From Clostridia bacterium (GTDB taxonomy: Bacteria; Bacillota; Clostridia; Christensenellales; Aristaeellaceae): 21,409 nucleotides of DNA. The position numbers and the translations under genes are program-made. This document shows positions 7,741 to 14,175 of this stretch, in pieces; the stretch's first letter is position 1; each line of letters opens with the position of its first letter. The stretch is taken from the NCBI GenBank assembly GCA_900759005.1, contig CAAEUQ010000073.1, positions 1 to 21,409 of the forward strand. Reading direction: 5' to 3'. A model generated the notes under the pieces. That model had not been told where the DNA came from and did not search any database. It was given only the letters and a program-made list of their open reading frames with translations.

Positions 7741-8823
7741 TTGGCAAAGCGGGAGAAATGCACGCTGGGCGATATTGCGCGCGAGGCCAACGTATCGCCG
7801 GCGACGGTATCGATGATCCTGCGCGGTACGCCGGGAATGCGTTTTTCGGAGGAAACCGTTCGGCGCGTCAGCGAAGCGGCGGACGCGCTGGGCTATCGCA
7901 AATCGAGCGCGAAGGGCACGTTCGACCGCCCGACGATCGCGGTCATCGTTCCCTATATTACGGGCGGATATTATTCGTTCATCGCGCAGTCAATCACGCA
8001 GCATGCGAATGCGCGCGGCGCGGACACGATCATTCTGGAAACGCATCGAAGCGCGGAACGCGAATCGCGAATTCTCTCATCTCTCATGCGAATGGGCGTC
8101 GCGGGCGCGATTTTTACCGCCAGGCCGATCAACGAATCGCTCGCGGTGCGCACGGCGCAGCGATTGCCGGTGGTGATCATTTCAAACAAGCCGCGGGATT
8201 TGCCTCTGGATTCGGTCACGACGGACGATTACCGCGTAGGTACGATGATTGCGGATTACCTGCTTGCGCTCGGGCATCGGAACGTGGCGTTCATCGAAAT
8301 CGGCAGGCAACGGCAGGGCATCGCGATCAGCCAGCGCTTACTCGCCGTTCAGGATCGCTTCCGCGCGCGTCCGGACGCAAAGCTGACAGTCTATTCGATG
8401 CCGGCGCCGGACACGCTGCGCCCGGGCTCGTTCATCGAAACGCGCGAAATGGCGCGCAAAACGAGCGCCGAATGCCTGAAGGATCCGGATCTTACGGCGT
8501 TTATCTGCATTTCGGATTACTGTGCCTACGGCGTAATGGAAGCGCTTTCCGAGCGCGGTCTGCGCGTGCCGGAGGATTACAGTCTCTGCGGGCTGGACGA
8601 TATGTTTCCCTCCAGTCTGCCGGGCGTTCGTTTAACGACGATCGACCGCCACCCGATTGAAATCGGCGCGAGCAGCCTTGATCTGCTCTGGCAGCGCATC
8701 ACCTCGCCCGCGCTGCCGACGCTCACGCACGTCACGCGCGTCGAATACCTGAGCACGCTGATCGACCGCGGCTCGTGCGCATCCCCCCGAACTAAACCCA
8801 AAATCGCGCCGGACGGCGCATGA
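7741..8823 (+). CDS. LacI-family transcriptional regulator
   Basis: A 360-residue protein started at a TTG codon, chosen because AAGGAGG ends 7 bases upstream and the lacI-type helix-turn-helix begins immediately; the frame is open further upstream but that part overlaps the promoter. DNA-binding domain at residues 8-55 (CTLGDIAREANVSPATVSMI; recognition helix around PATVSMILRG). The hinge after ALGYRKSS (to ~60) is short and lacks the usual AR.L pattern. From residue ~63 (RPTIAVIVP) comes the periplasmic-binding-protein-like effector domain, with typical VTTDDYRVGTMIADYLLALGH and GLDDMF..SLPGVRLTTI phrases. It is divergent from the ABC operon and overlaps the downstream GDPD frame, so it is probably the local regulator sensing the imported solute. 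Confidence 0.9.
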   Translation: MAKREKCTLGDIAREANVSPATVSMILRGTPGMRFSEETVRRVSEAADALGYRKSSAKGTFDRPTIAVIVPYITGGYYSFIAQSITQHANARGADTIILETHRSAERESRILSSLMRMGVAGAIFTARPINESLAVRTAQRLPVVIISNKPRDLPLDSVTTDDYRVGTMIADYLLALGHRNVAFIEIGRQRQGIAISQRLLAVQDRFRARPDAKLTVYSMPAPDTLRPGSFIETREMARKTSAECLKDPDLTAFICISDYCAYGVMEALSERGLRVPEDYSLCGLDDMFPSSLPGVRLTTIDRHPIEIGASSLDLLWQRITSPALPTLTHVTRVEYLSTLIDRGSCASPRTKPKIAPDGA

Positions 8824-8840
8824 ATCGAGGTACACAAATC

Positions 8841-9575
8841 ATGGACACGATCAAAATCAATTCCGGCAAAACCCTGATGGTCGCGCATCGCGGCATGAGC
8901 GGCATCGAAAAGGAAAACACGTTCGCGGCGTTCGTCGCGGCGGGCAATCGCAATCATTACGGCATTGAAACCGACGTTCACGTAACGGTCGACGGCAAAT
9001 TCGTCTGCATTCACGACGACACGACGGGCCGCGTGGCGATTGACAATCTGGTTGTCGAAGAAAGCACTTTCGACACGCTGCGCAATCTGCTGCTTACCGA
9101 CGTCGACGGCAAAAAGGGCAGGACGGATCTTCGCATTCCGACGCTTCAGGAATACATTCAGATCTGCAAAAAGTATGGCAAGGTTGCGGTGCTCGAGCTG
9201 AAGAATCATTTCACGCCTGAAAACGTGATGCGGATTGTGGACGTCATCAAGGGCGAAGGCTATCTGGAGCACGTGATTTTCATTTCGTTTGATTACGAGA
9301 ATATGCTGACGATTCGCCGTCTGCTGCCCGATCAGCCCGCGCAGTTCCTGACGAAGGAAATCGACGACGCGTTGATCGAGAAGCTCGAAAAGGATCATCT
9401 CGATCTGGACGTAAAGCACGTTGCTCTGACGAAAGAAATGATCGAAACCCTTCACGCGCACAACATTGTTGTCAACTGCTGGACGGTTGATGATCCCGCC
9501 CGCGCCGAAGAACTCGTCTCGTGGGGTGTCGACTACATCACCAGCAACATCCTGCAGGCGGGCGGTGCCCGCTGA
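8841..9575 (+). CDS. Glycerophosphodiester phosphodiesterase (copy 1)
   Basis: A 244-residue cytoplasmic GDPD-family enzyme (PF03009), which hydrolyses glycerophosphodiesters to glycerol-3-phosphate and an alcohol. Motifs: AHRG with catalytic H16, KENT at 24-27, IETDVH at 42-47 (metal ligands E43, D45), HDD with H58, and VLELKN further on for the third acidic ligand. An in-frame ATG at 8820 overlaps the LacI stop as ATGA, but the ATG at 8841 is preferred because the paralogue at 10688 starts with the same MDTIKIN and a GAGG lies 10 bases upstream. Co-transcription with the LacI-family regulator links it to the ABC importer. Copy 2 lies convergently downstream, about 80% identical by my count. 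The product is soluble, with no signal peptide. Confidence 0.9.
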   Translation: MDTIKINSGKTLMVAHRGMSGIEKENTFAAFVAAGNRNHYGIETDVHVTVDGKFVCIHDDTTGRVAIDNLVVEESTFDTLRNLLLTDVDGKKGRTDLRIPTLQEYIQICKKYGKVAVLELKNHFTPENVMRIVDVIKGEGYLEHVIFISFDYENMLTIRRLLPDQPAQFLTKEIDDALIEKLEKDHLDLDVKHVALTKEMIETLHAHNIVVNCWTVDDPARAEELVSWGVDYITSNILQAGGAR

Positions 9576-9601
9576 CGATTGCTGCCGCGCTTGGTCGCGG
9601 C

Positions 9602-9630
9602 GAAATCGGGTCGGGAAGCGACCCGATTTC
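9602..9630 (+). terminator. Hairpin with GGAAG loop after GDPD copy 1
   Basis: A perfect 12-bp stem, GAAATCGGGTCG (9602-9613) and CGACCCGATTTC (9619-9630), with pentaloop GGAAG, then TTATGT. It is a probable terminator. Its counterpart after GDPD copy 2 (9901-9929) has the same loop but five compensated base-pair changes. Confidence 0.65.
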
Positions 9631-9733
9631 TTATGTGACTGCGTATCGCGGGCTTAGTACCCAATTTTCCGGTCGCTGCGCCGCCGTGGTGGCGGCTTGC
9701 GCCCTTTGTTTGGACGTGGTTTTGCAAAAAGAA

Positions 9734-9764
9734 CAATCGCATTGTCGACATGGCAATGCGATTG
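9734..9764 (-). terminator. Bidirectional intrinsic terminator between the convergent GDPD genes
   Basis: CAATCGCATTG (9734-9744) pairs perfectly with CAATGCGATTG (9754-9764). On the minus strand it is followed by TTCTTTTTG, and on the plus strand by CTTTATT. It would stop transcripts from either GDPD gene. Confidence 0.7.
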
Positions 9765-9792
9765 CTTTATTACATAGGTAAGAACTATATTT

Positions 9793-9838
9793 CCAACGCC
9801 GGAACACAGCAAATTCCAACGCAGAAACATAGCAAATT
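9793..9838. repeat. Two tandem copies of a 23-bp repeat
   Basis: Copy 1 at 9793-9815 and copy 2 at 9816-9838 match at 20 of 23 positions (both begin CCAACGC and end AGCAAATT). They lie in the non-coding region between the GDPD genes. Function unknown; two copies are too few to call an array. Confidence 0.7.
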
Positions 9839-9862
9839 GCGCCGCTTCCCGGTGCAATTTGC
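9832..9862 (-). other. Second GGAAG-loop hairpin downstream of GDPD copy 2
   Basis: Arms GCAAATTGCGCCG (9832-9844) and CGGTGCAATTTGC (9850-9862) form a 13-position stem with one non-Watson-Crick pair. On the minus strand the loop is again GGAAG closed by CG/CG, as in the hairpins at 9602-9630 and 9901-9929. No T-tract follows, so a simple terminator role is doubtful. Confidence 0.6.
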
Positions 9863-9900
9863 GGAAAATTGGGAAGCAGGCATCGCTTCGCACTCAGAAA

Positions 9901-9929
9901 GATTTTGAATCGCTTCCCGATTCAAAATC
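9901..9929 (-). terminator. Hairpin with GGAAG loop after GDPD copy 2
   Basis: A perfect 12-bp stem, on the minus strand GATTTTGAATCG and CGATTCAAAATC with loop GGAAG, followed by TTTCTG. It is the equivalent of the hairpin after GDPD copy 1, inside a duplicated 3' flank. Confidence 0.65.
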
Positions 9930-9965
9930 GATGCGACTAAGCGCGGCAGCAACTGGGTGCAGGGC

Positions 9966-10688
9966 TCAGCCCTGCAGGATGTTGCTGGTGATGAAATCTA
10001 CACCCCAGGATACGAGTTCTTCGCCGCGAGCGGGATCGTCAACCGTCCAGCAGTTGATTACGATTCCGCGGGAGTGCATGTATTCAATGTTCTCCTTCGT
10101 CAGCGCTTCGTGGAGAATGTCCAAGTCGAGACGCTCGTTGACCAGCTGCTCAACCAGCTCTTCGGAGTATTTCACCGTCAGATACTGCGCGCGCTGCTTC
10201 GGGAGCAGACGGCGAATCGTCAGCATGTTCTCAAAATCGAACGAAATGAAAATCACGTTCGAAAGATAGCCCTCCTGCTGAATGATCTCGATGATCCGAA
10301 TCACGTCCTCCTCCGGGAAATGATTCTTCAGTTCGAGTACCGCAACCTTGTCATATTTCTTGCAAATCTGAATGTATTCCTGAAGCGTCGGAATGCGAAG
10401 ATCCGTCCTGCCCTTCTTGCCGTCGACATCCGTCAAAAGCAGATTGCGCAGCGTGTCGAACGTGCTCTCCTCGACAACCAGATTGTCAATCGCCACGCGG
10501 CCCGTCGTGTCGTCGTGGAAGCAAACGTATTTGCCGTCCAGCGTGCGATGTACGTCCGTCTCAATGCCGTAATGACTGCGATTGCCCGCCGCAACGAACG
10601 CCGCGTGGGTGTTTTCCTTTTCAATGCCGCTCACGCCGCGATGCGCAACCATCAGGGTTTTGCCGGCGTTGATCTTAATCGTATCCAT
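9966..10688 (-). CDS. Glycerophosphodiester phosphodiesterase (copy 2)
   Basis: A 240-residue paralogue of the GDPD at 8841-9575. The same catalytic set is present: AHRG with H16, KENT, IETDVH with E43 and D45, HDD with H58, and VLELKN. By my count about 48 of 240 positions differ from copy 1, mostly in the C-terminal half; residues 58-112 are identical. The start at 10688 is chosen for GGAGG 8 bases upstream and agreement with copy 1; an in-frame ATG seven codons earlier lacks a good ribosome site. The stop codon lies inside the palindrome GCAGGGCTCAGCCCTGC (9959-9975). It is a single gene, convergent with copy 1 and divergent from the MATE gene. Copies may differ in alcohol-group preference (inference). 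Confidence 0.9.
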   Translation of the reverse strand: MDTIKINAGKTLMVAHRGVSGIEKENTHAAFVAAGNRSHYGIETDVHRTLDGKYVCFHDDTTGRVAIDNLVVEESTFDTLRNLLLTDVDGKKGRTDLRIPTLQEYIQICKKYDKVAVLELKNHFPEEDVIRIIEIIQQEGYLSNVIFISFDFENMLTIRRLLPKQRAQYLTVKYSEELVEQLVNERLDLDILHEALTKENIEYMHSRGIVINCWTVDDPARGEELVSWGVDFITSNILQG

Positions 10689-10796
10689 CTGTGTTTCCTC
10701 CCGTTTCATTTTTGCGCCGCAATCGCGGCATCACGCTCTTATTTTACCACGCTTCAAACAAAAATGGAAGCGCGTACATAAAATTTGCGCCGCTCG

Positions 10797-10825
10797 TTGA
10801 AAACGGACGAATTCTATGTTATCAT
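10797..10825 (+). promoter_or_regulatory. Promoter of the MATE exporter gene
   Basis: TTGAAA (10797-10802), a 17-base spacer and TATCAT (10820-10825). The predicted start is near 10832, about 26 bases before the ATG. Confidence 0.75.
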
Positions 10826-10857
10826 GAATCAGCAATATATATTCGGAGGCCATTCCA

Positions 10858-12225
10858 ATGCAAACGCTCAACTCCAAGGCGGAAAAGCGCGCGTTTTACC
10901 GCCTGCTGCTCGTGCTCACGCTGCCGATCGTGCTGCAAAACCTGATCGACGCGTGCGTCGGCGCGGCGGATACCGTGATGCTGAATTACGTCAGCCAGTC
11001 CGCGCTGTCCGCCGTATCGCTCGCGAATAACGTGCATTTCGTCAACAATATGTTCCTGCTGGGGCTCTGCTCCGGCGCAAGCGTCATGATCGCGCAATAT
11101 TGGGGGCGCGGGGATATGCGCACCATTGAGCGCACCATCGGCATCACCATGCGTTATTCGCTGATCGTCGGCGCGATTTTCTCGATCGTCACGATTATCG
11201 CGCCCGATTTCGTGATCCGCATTTTCACGGATAAGGAAGAGCTGATCCCGATCGGCGCGGAATACCTGCGCATTGTCGGAATCGGCTATCTGATCAATTC
11301 GTTCACACAGGTCTACGTCGCTTCCCAGCGCGCGATGGAAAAAGTAAAATTCGGCGTGGCTGTCAACCTCGCGGCGCTTCTGACGAACGTCATCCTGAAC
11401 GCCTGCTTCATCTTCGGGCTCGCATTCTTCCCGAAGCTCGACGTCATCGGCGTCGCAATCGCCACAACGATCTCGCGCATTGTCGCAGCGCTGATCTGCG
11501 TTTTCGACGCCTGCCGCCCCAGCCCTGTCCGGCTGCGCCTGAAATACCTGTTTGAGCGCAATCAGGCGCTGTTCCGCGATTATGCGAAGTATACCCTGCC
11601 CGCGCTCGGCAACGATTTCGCATGGGGACTGGGCTTTTCCGCGTATTCGATAATTCTGGGACATTTGAGCAGCGATTGCGTCGCCGCGAATACCTATGCA
11701 AACACCCTGCGCAACCTGAGCACGGTCGTGTGCTTCGCGGTCGCGAACGCTGCGGCGATCATCATGGGCAAAACCATGGGCGAAAACCGGCTGGAGGACG
11801 CGAACATTTACGCCAAACGCCTGACGATCATGTCGATTATCACCGGTCTTACCGCGGGCGTGATCGTGCTGATCTCGATGCCGTTCCTTCTGTCGTTTGC
11901 CAAGATCACGCCGCTTGCGAAGGATTATCTCAAGTGGATGCTGGTCGTTTCCGTGCCGAACGTAGCCGGTCAGTCGCTGAATACGATGCTGATCTGCGGC
12001 ATTTACCGCGCGGGCGGCGATACGAAATTCGGCATGATCGTCGATCTGTTCGTGATGTGGGCATACGCCGTGGCGCTGGGCTATATCGCCGCGTTCGTGC
12101 TGAAGCTGCCGGTGATTGCGGTTTACGCGATCATGTTCCTGGATGAAATCGTGAAAATGCCGTTCGTCGTCAAACATTTTGCGGCGCGCAAATGGCTGAA
12201 GAATATCACGCACGAGATGAACTGA
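10858..12225 (+). CDS. MATE-family multidrug/metabolite exporter
   Basis: A 455-residue integral membrane protein with about 12 predicted membrane helices in two similar halves. The N-terminal pattern (LTLPIVLQNLIDACVGAADT, then GLCSGASVMIAQYWGRGD) and the C-terminal half (SVPNVAGQSLNTMLICGIYR, then AGGDTKFGMIVDLFVMW) are characteristic of MatE domains (PF01554), with length typical of the family. Members export drugs, polyphenols or metabolites using a Na+ or H+ gradient; the substrate cannot be predicted. The ATG has GGAGG 8 bases upstream, a promoter 33 bases away, and an own terminator after the stop, so it is monocistronic. Its link to the neighbouring GDPD is not supported beyond adjacency. 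Confidence 0.9.
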   Translation: MQTLNSKAEKRAFYRLLLVLTLPIVLQNLIDACVGAADTVMLNYVSQSALSAVSLANNVHFVNNMFLLGLCSGASVMIAQYWGRGDMRTIERTIGITMRYSLIVGAIFSIVTIIAPDFVIRIFTDKEELIPIGAEYLRIVGIGYLINSFTQVYVASQRAMEKVKFGVAVNLAALLTNVILNACFIFGLAFFPKLDVIGVAIATTISRIVAALICVFDACRPSPVRLRLKYLFERNQALFRDYAKYTLPALGNDFAWGLGFSAYSIILGHLSSDCVAANTYANTLRNLSTVVCFAVANAAAIIMGKTMGENRLEDANIYAKRLTIMSIITGLTAGVIVLISMPFLLSFAKITPLAKDYLKWMLVVSVPNVAGQSLNTMLICGIYRAGGDTKFGMIVDLFVMWAYAVALGYIAAFVLKLPVIAVYAIMFLDEIVKMPFVVKHFAARKWLKNITHEMN

Positions 12226-12233
12226 TCAGGCAG

Positions 12234-12267
12234 CCCTGCCGCGGAGAAATATCTGCGGCAGGGTTTT
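12234..12267 (+). terminator. Intrinsic terminator of the MATE gene
   Basis: CCCTGCCGC (12234-12242) pairs perfectly with GCGGCAGGG (12255-12263), followed by TTTTAT. Confidence 0.85.
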
Positions 12268-12457
12268 ATATGTATTTTGCAAACGCCGGAAATATCGAAT
12301 GGCTCAGACCTCTTTGGATCTGCACCAACCTTCCGCAGTCCATCTGCGCCGTAGAATGTGCTTGGTCAAAACCGCCTCGTCGCAGCTCAGCCCCCTCGCC
12401 GGGTTTTGCGCTTCAGGTATATTTCCATTAAAACCGTCAATTTGAATGCATTCCCAC

Positions 12458-12494
12458 AAAAACCAAACCCGCCGCAGTTGCCCGCAGCGGGTTT
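12458..12494 (-). terminator. Intrinsic terminator of the uracil permease gene
   Basis: On the minus strand AAACCCGC pairs with GCGGGTTT (plus positions 12487-12494 and 12465-12472), extended by a short inner stem, followed by GGTTTTTG. It lies 16 bases past the permease stop codon. Confidence 0.8.
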
Positions 12495-12510
12495 CTTCTA
12501 TTATATTGTC

Positions 12511-13851
12511 TTACTGCTGATCCTTTTCTTCCACGGTGCGGCGGTTGAAGAGGACGTTCACCACGATGCCCGCGATCAACGCGGTCGCGATGGCGCTGAT
12601 GGTGATCGGGCCAAAGTTCAGCTGCAGTCCGCCGATGCCGCAGACCAGGATCGCCGCGACGACGAAGAGGTTGCGATTGTCGCCCAGATCGACGTTCTGA
12701 ACCATCTTCAGGCCGCTGACCGCGATGAAGCCGTACAGCGCGATGCACACGCCGCCGACGATGCAGGTCGGGATGGAGTTGACGAACGCGACGAAGGGAT
12801 CGAAGAAGGACAGGACGATGCAGTAAATCGCGGTGATGAAGATCGTGCTTACGGAAGCGTTGCCGGTGATCGCGACGCAGCCGACGGATTCGCCGTAGGT
12901 CGTGTTCGGGCAGCCGCCGAAGAGGGAGCCGACGATCGAGCCGACGCCGTCGCCGATCAGCGTGTGATCCAGACCCGGCTCGGTGATCAGGTCGCGATTG
13001 ATGATCGAGCTCAGGTTCTTATGGTCCGCAATGTGCTCCGCGAGGGTAACGAACGCGACCGGCGCGAACAGCATGAAGAGGTTGAACACGTCGCCGATGC
13101 CGCTGATCTTGGAAGCGCCTTCCTTGAACATACCCACGAAGGTGAACTCGGGGATGTGGATCAGACCGATGCCGTCGAACGCGGAAAGGTTGATGATCTG
13201 AAGCGCCGCGCAGCCGGTCGCATTGCCGATCAGCGTAAGCGCAAGGCCGACGATGTAAGCGGACAGAATGCCGATGATGAACGGAATCATCTTTATGCCC
13301 TTCGAGCCCTTCACGGACGCCCACACGGTCACGATGAAGGCGAAGAAGCCGAGCGCGATGTGAACCAGGCTGTAATTGGCTGCACCGCCGGCGGTGTTGT
13401 TCAGGTTATTGACGGCGCTGCCGCACAGGGACAAACCGATCAGCGCGACGGTCGGGCCGATGACGACCGGAGGCAAGAGCTTGTTGACCCAGCCGGAGCC
13501 GGTCTTCTTCACGATCAGAGCGATCAGCGTGTAAACCAGACCCGCGAAGACCGCGCCGAGGAAGATACCGAGGTAGCCGCAGGAAACCGCGCCGACCAGC
13601 GGGGAAATGAACGCGAACGCGCTTCCGAGGAACACGGGGCTCTTGCCGCGGGTTGCGAAGAGGTAGAACAGCGTGCCGACGCCCGCGCCGAAAAGCGCTG
13701 CCGGCTGGCTCATGTAATTCGTGCCGCTGTTCGAATTGACCAGCATCGGAACCAGCAGCGTCGCTGCCATGATCGCCAGCACCTGCTGGAACGCGTAGAC
13801 GAGATTCTTTTTAATGGGCGGCTTGTCGCCAATGTCGTAAACCAGTTTCAT
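12511..13851 (-). CDS. uraA: NCS2-family uracil permease
   Basis: A 446-residue membrane protein of the NCS2 (nucleobase:cation symporter-2) family with about 14 hydrophobic segments. Family landmarks are AFISP at 80-84, LPPVVIGP at 126-133, AEHIADH at 271-277 (substrate-region E272) and NTTYGES at 316-322 (E321), matching the two glutamate sites of E. coli UraA. Members import uracil or, in a sister group, xanthine/urate. The PyrR-type attenuator in its leader points to uracil. The ATG has GGAGGGG 8 bases upstream. Monocistronic, with promoter at 14016-14044 and terminator at 12458-12494. Xanthine permease would more often carry a purine riboswitch, which is not seen. Confidence 0.9.
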   Translation of the reverse strand: MKLVYDIGDKPPIKKNLVYAFQQVLAIMAATLLVPMLVNSNSGTNYMSQPAALFGAGVGTLFYLFATRGKSPVFLGSAFAFISPLVGAVSCGYLGIFLGAVFAGLVYTLIALIVKKTGSGWVNKLLPPVVIGPTVALIGLSLCGSAVNNLNNTAGGAANYSLVHIALGFFAFIVTVWASVKGSKGIKMIPFIIGILSAYIVGLALTLIGNATGCAALQIINLSAFDGIGLIHIPEFTFVGMFKEGASKISGIGDVFNLFMLFAPVAFVTLAEHIADHKNLSSIINRDLITEPGLDHTLIGDGVGSIVGSLFGGCPNTTYGESVGCVAITGNASVSTIFITAIYCIVLSFFDPFVAFVNSIPTCIVGGVCIALYGFIAVSGLKMVQNVDLGDNRNLFVVAAILVCGIGGLQLNFGPITISAIATALIAGIVVNVLFNRRTVEEKDQQ

Positions 13852-13901
13852 TCCAATACCCCTCCGTCTGTATAATTCGGAAGTTCCTTAGCGGCGGGCA
13901 C

Positions 13902-14003
13902 AAAAAAACTTGCCGCAGAGCGACAAGCCTATGCCAATCCAATGAAACGGGCGCACCCATCCCAATCGGGCCTCTTGTCGGTCTCTCTGTACCGTCTTAA
14001 AGA
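13902..14003 (-). promoter_or_regulatory. PyrR-type transcription attenuator in the uraA leader
   Basis: On the minus strand the leader has CTTTAA, then the hairpin CGGTACAGAGAGACCG (13994-13979) carrying the CAGAGAG loop of PyrR-binding anti-antiterminators, then ACAAGAGG. Downstream is a terminator, CTTGTCGCTCTGCGGCAAG (13927-13909), followed by seven T. CAGAG and CGACAAG from the first element can instead pair with CTTGTCGCTCTG of the terminator, a mutually exclusive antiterminator. In the known mechanism, UMP-bound PyrR stabilises the first hairpin so that transcription stops when pyrimidines are plentiful. Confidence 0.82.
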
Positions 14004-14015
14004 CTTCCGGAACAT

Positions 14016-14044
14016 AAGATACCACACCCTCCGCCCACTGTCAA
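14016..14044 (-). promoter_or_regulatory. Promoter of uraA
   Basis: On the minus strand TTGACA (14044-14039), 17-base spacer, TATCTT (14021-14016). The predicted start near 14009 gives a leader of about 158 bases that contains the whole attenuator. Confidence 0.75.
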
Positions 14045-14108
14045 GGGGTTTGGAAGTTTAAGTTCTTGTGCGCGCGAATACCGGATTTGGATTTAACATA
14101 TACTTATC

Positions 14109-14134
14109 GTTTACCCCCCCCGATATGTTATAAT
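14109..14134 (+). promoter_or_regulatory. Extended -10 promoter of the toxin operon with a C8 tract in the spacer
   Basis: TGTTATAAT (14126-14134) is an extended -10 element with a perfect TATAAT. The -35 is poor (GTTTAC at 14109-14114 is too close; TTATCG at 14104-14109 is 19 bases away). A run of eight C at 14114-14121 lies in the spacer. Predicted start is near 14141, about 35 bases before the first gene. Confidence 0.6.
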
Positions 14135-14175
14135 AAAATCGAGTTTTGGTAAATTTTAGATGTGAGGTGTTTGAT

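Noticed and set aside
9793..9838. Possible CRISPR-like array
   Set aside because: Only two directly abutting 23-bp copies with no spacers and no cas genes nearby.
10822..12213. Minus-strand open frame opposite the MATE gene
   Set aside because: Same shadow pattern (R, D, H, Q rich), no start signals, and the MATE gene has promoter, ribosome site and terminator.
12358..13875. Long plus-strand open frame opposite the uracil permease
   Set aside because: Its translation is dominated by D, R, A and E as expected from the complement of a membrane protein gene, with no domain or ribosome site. The uraA reading is certain.
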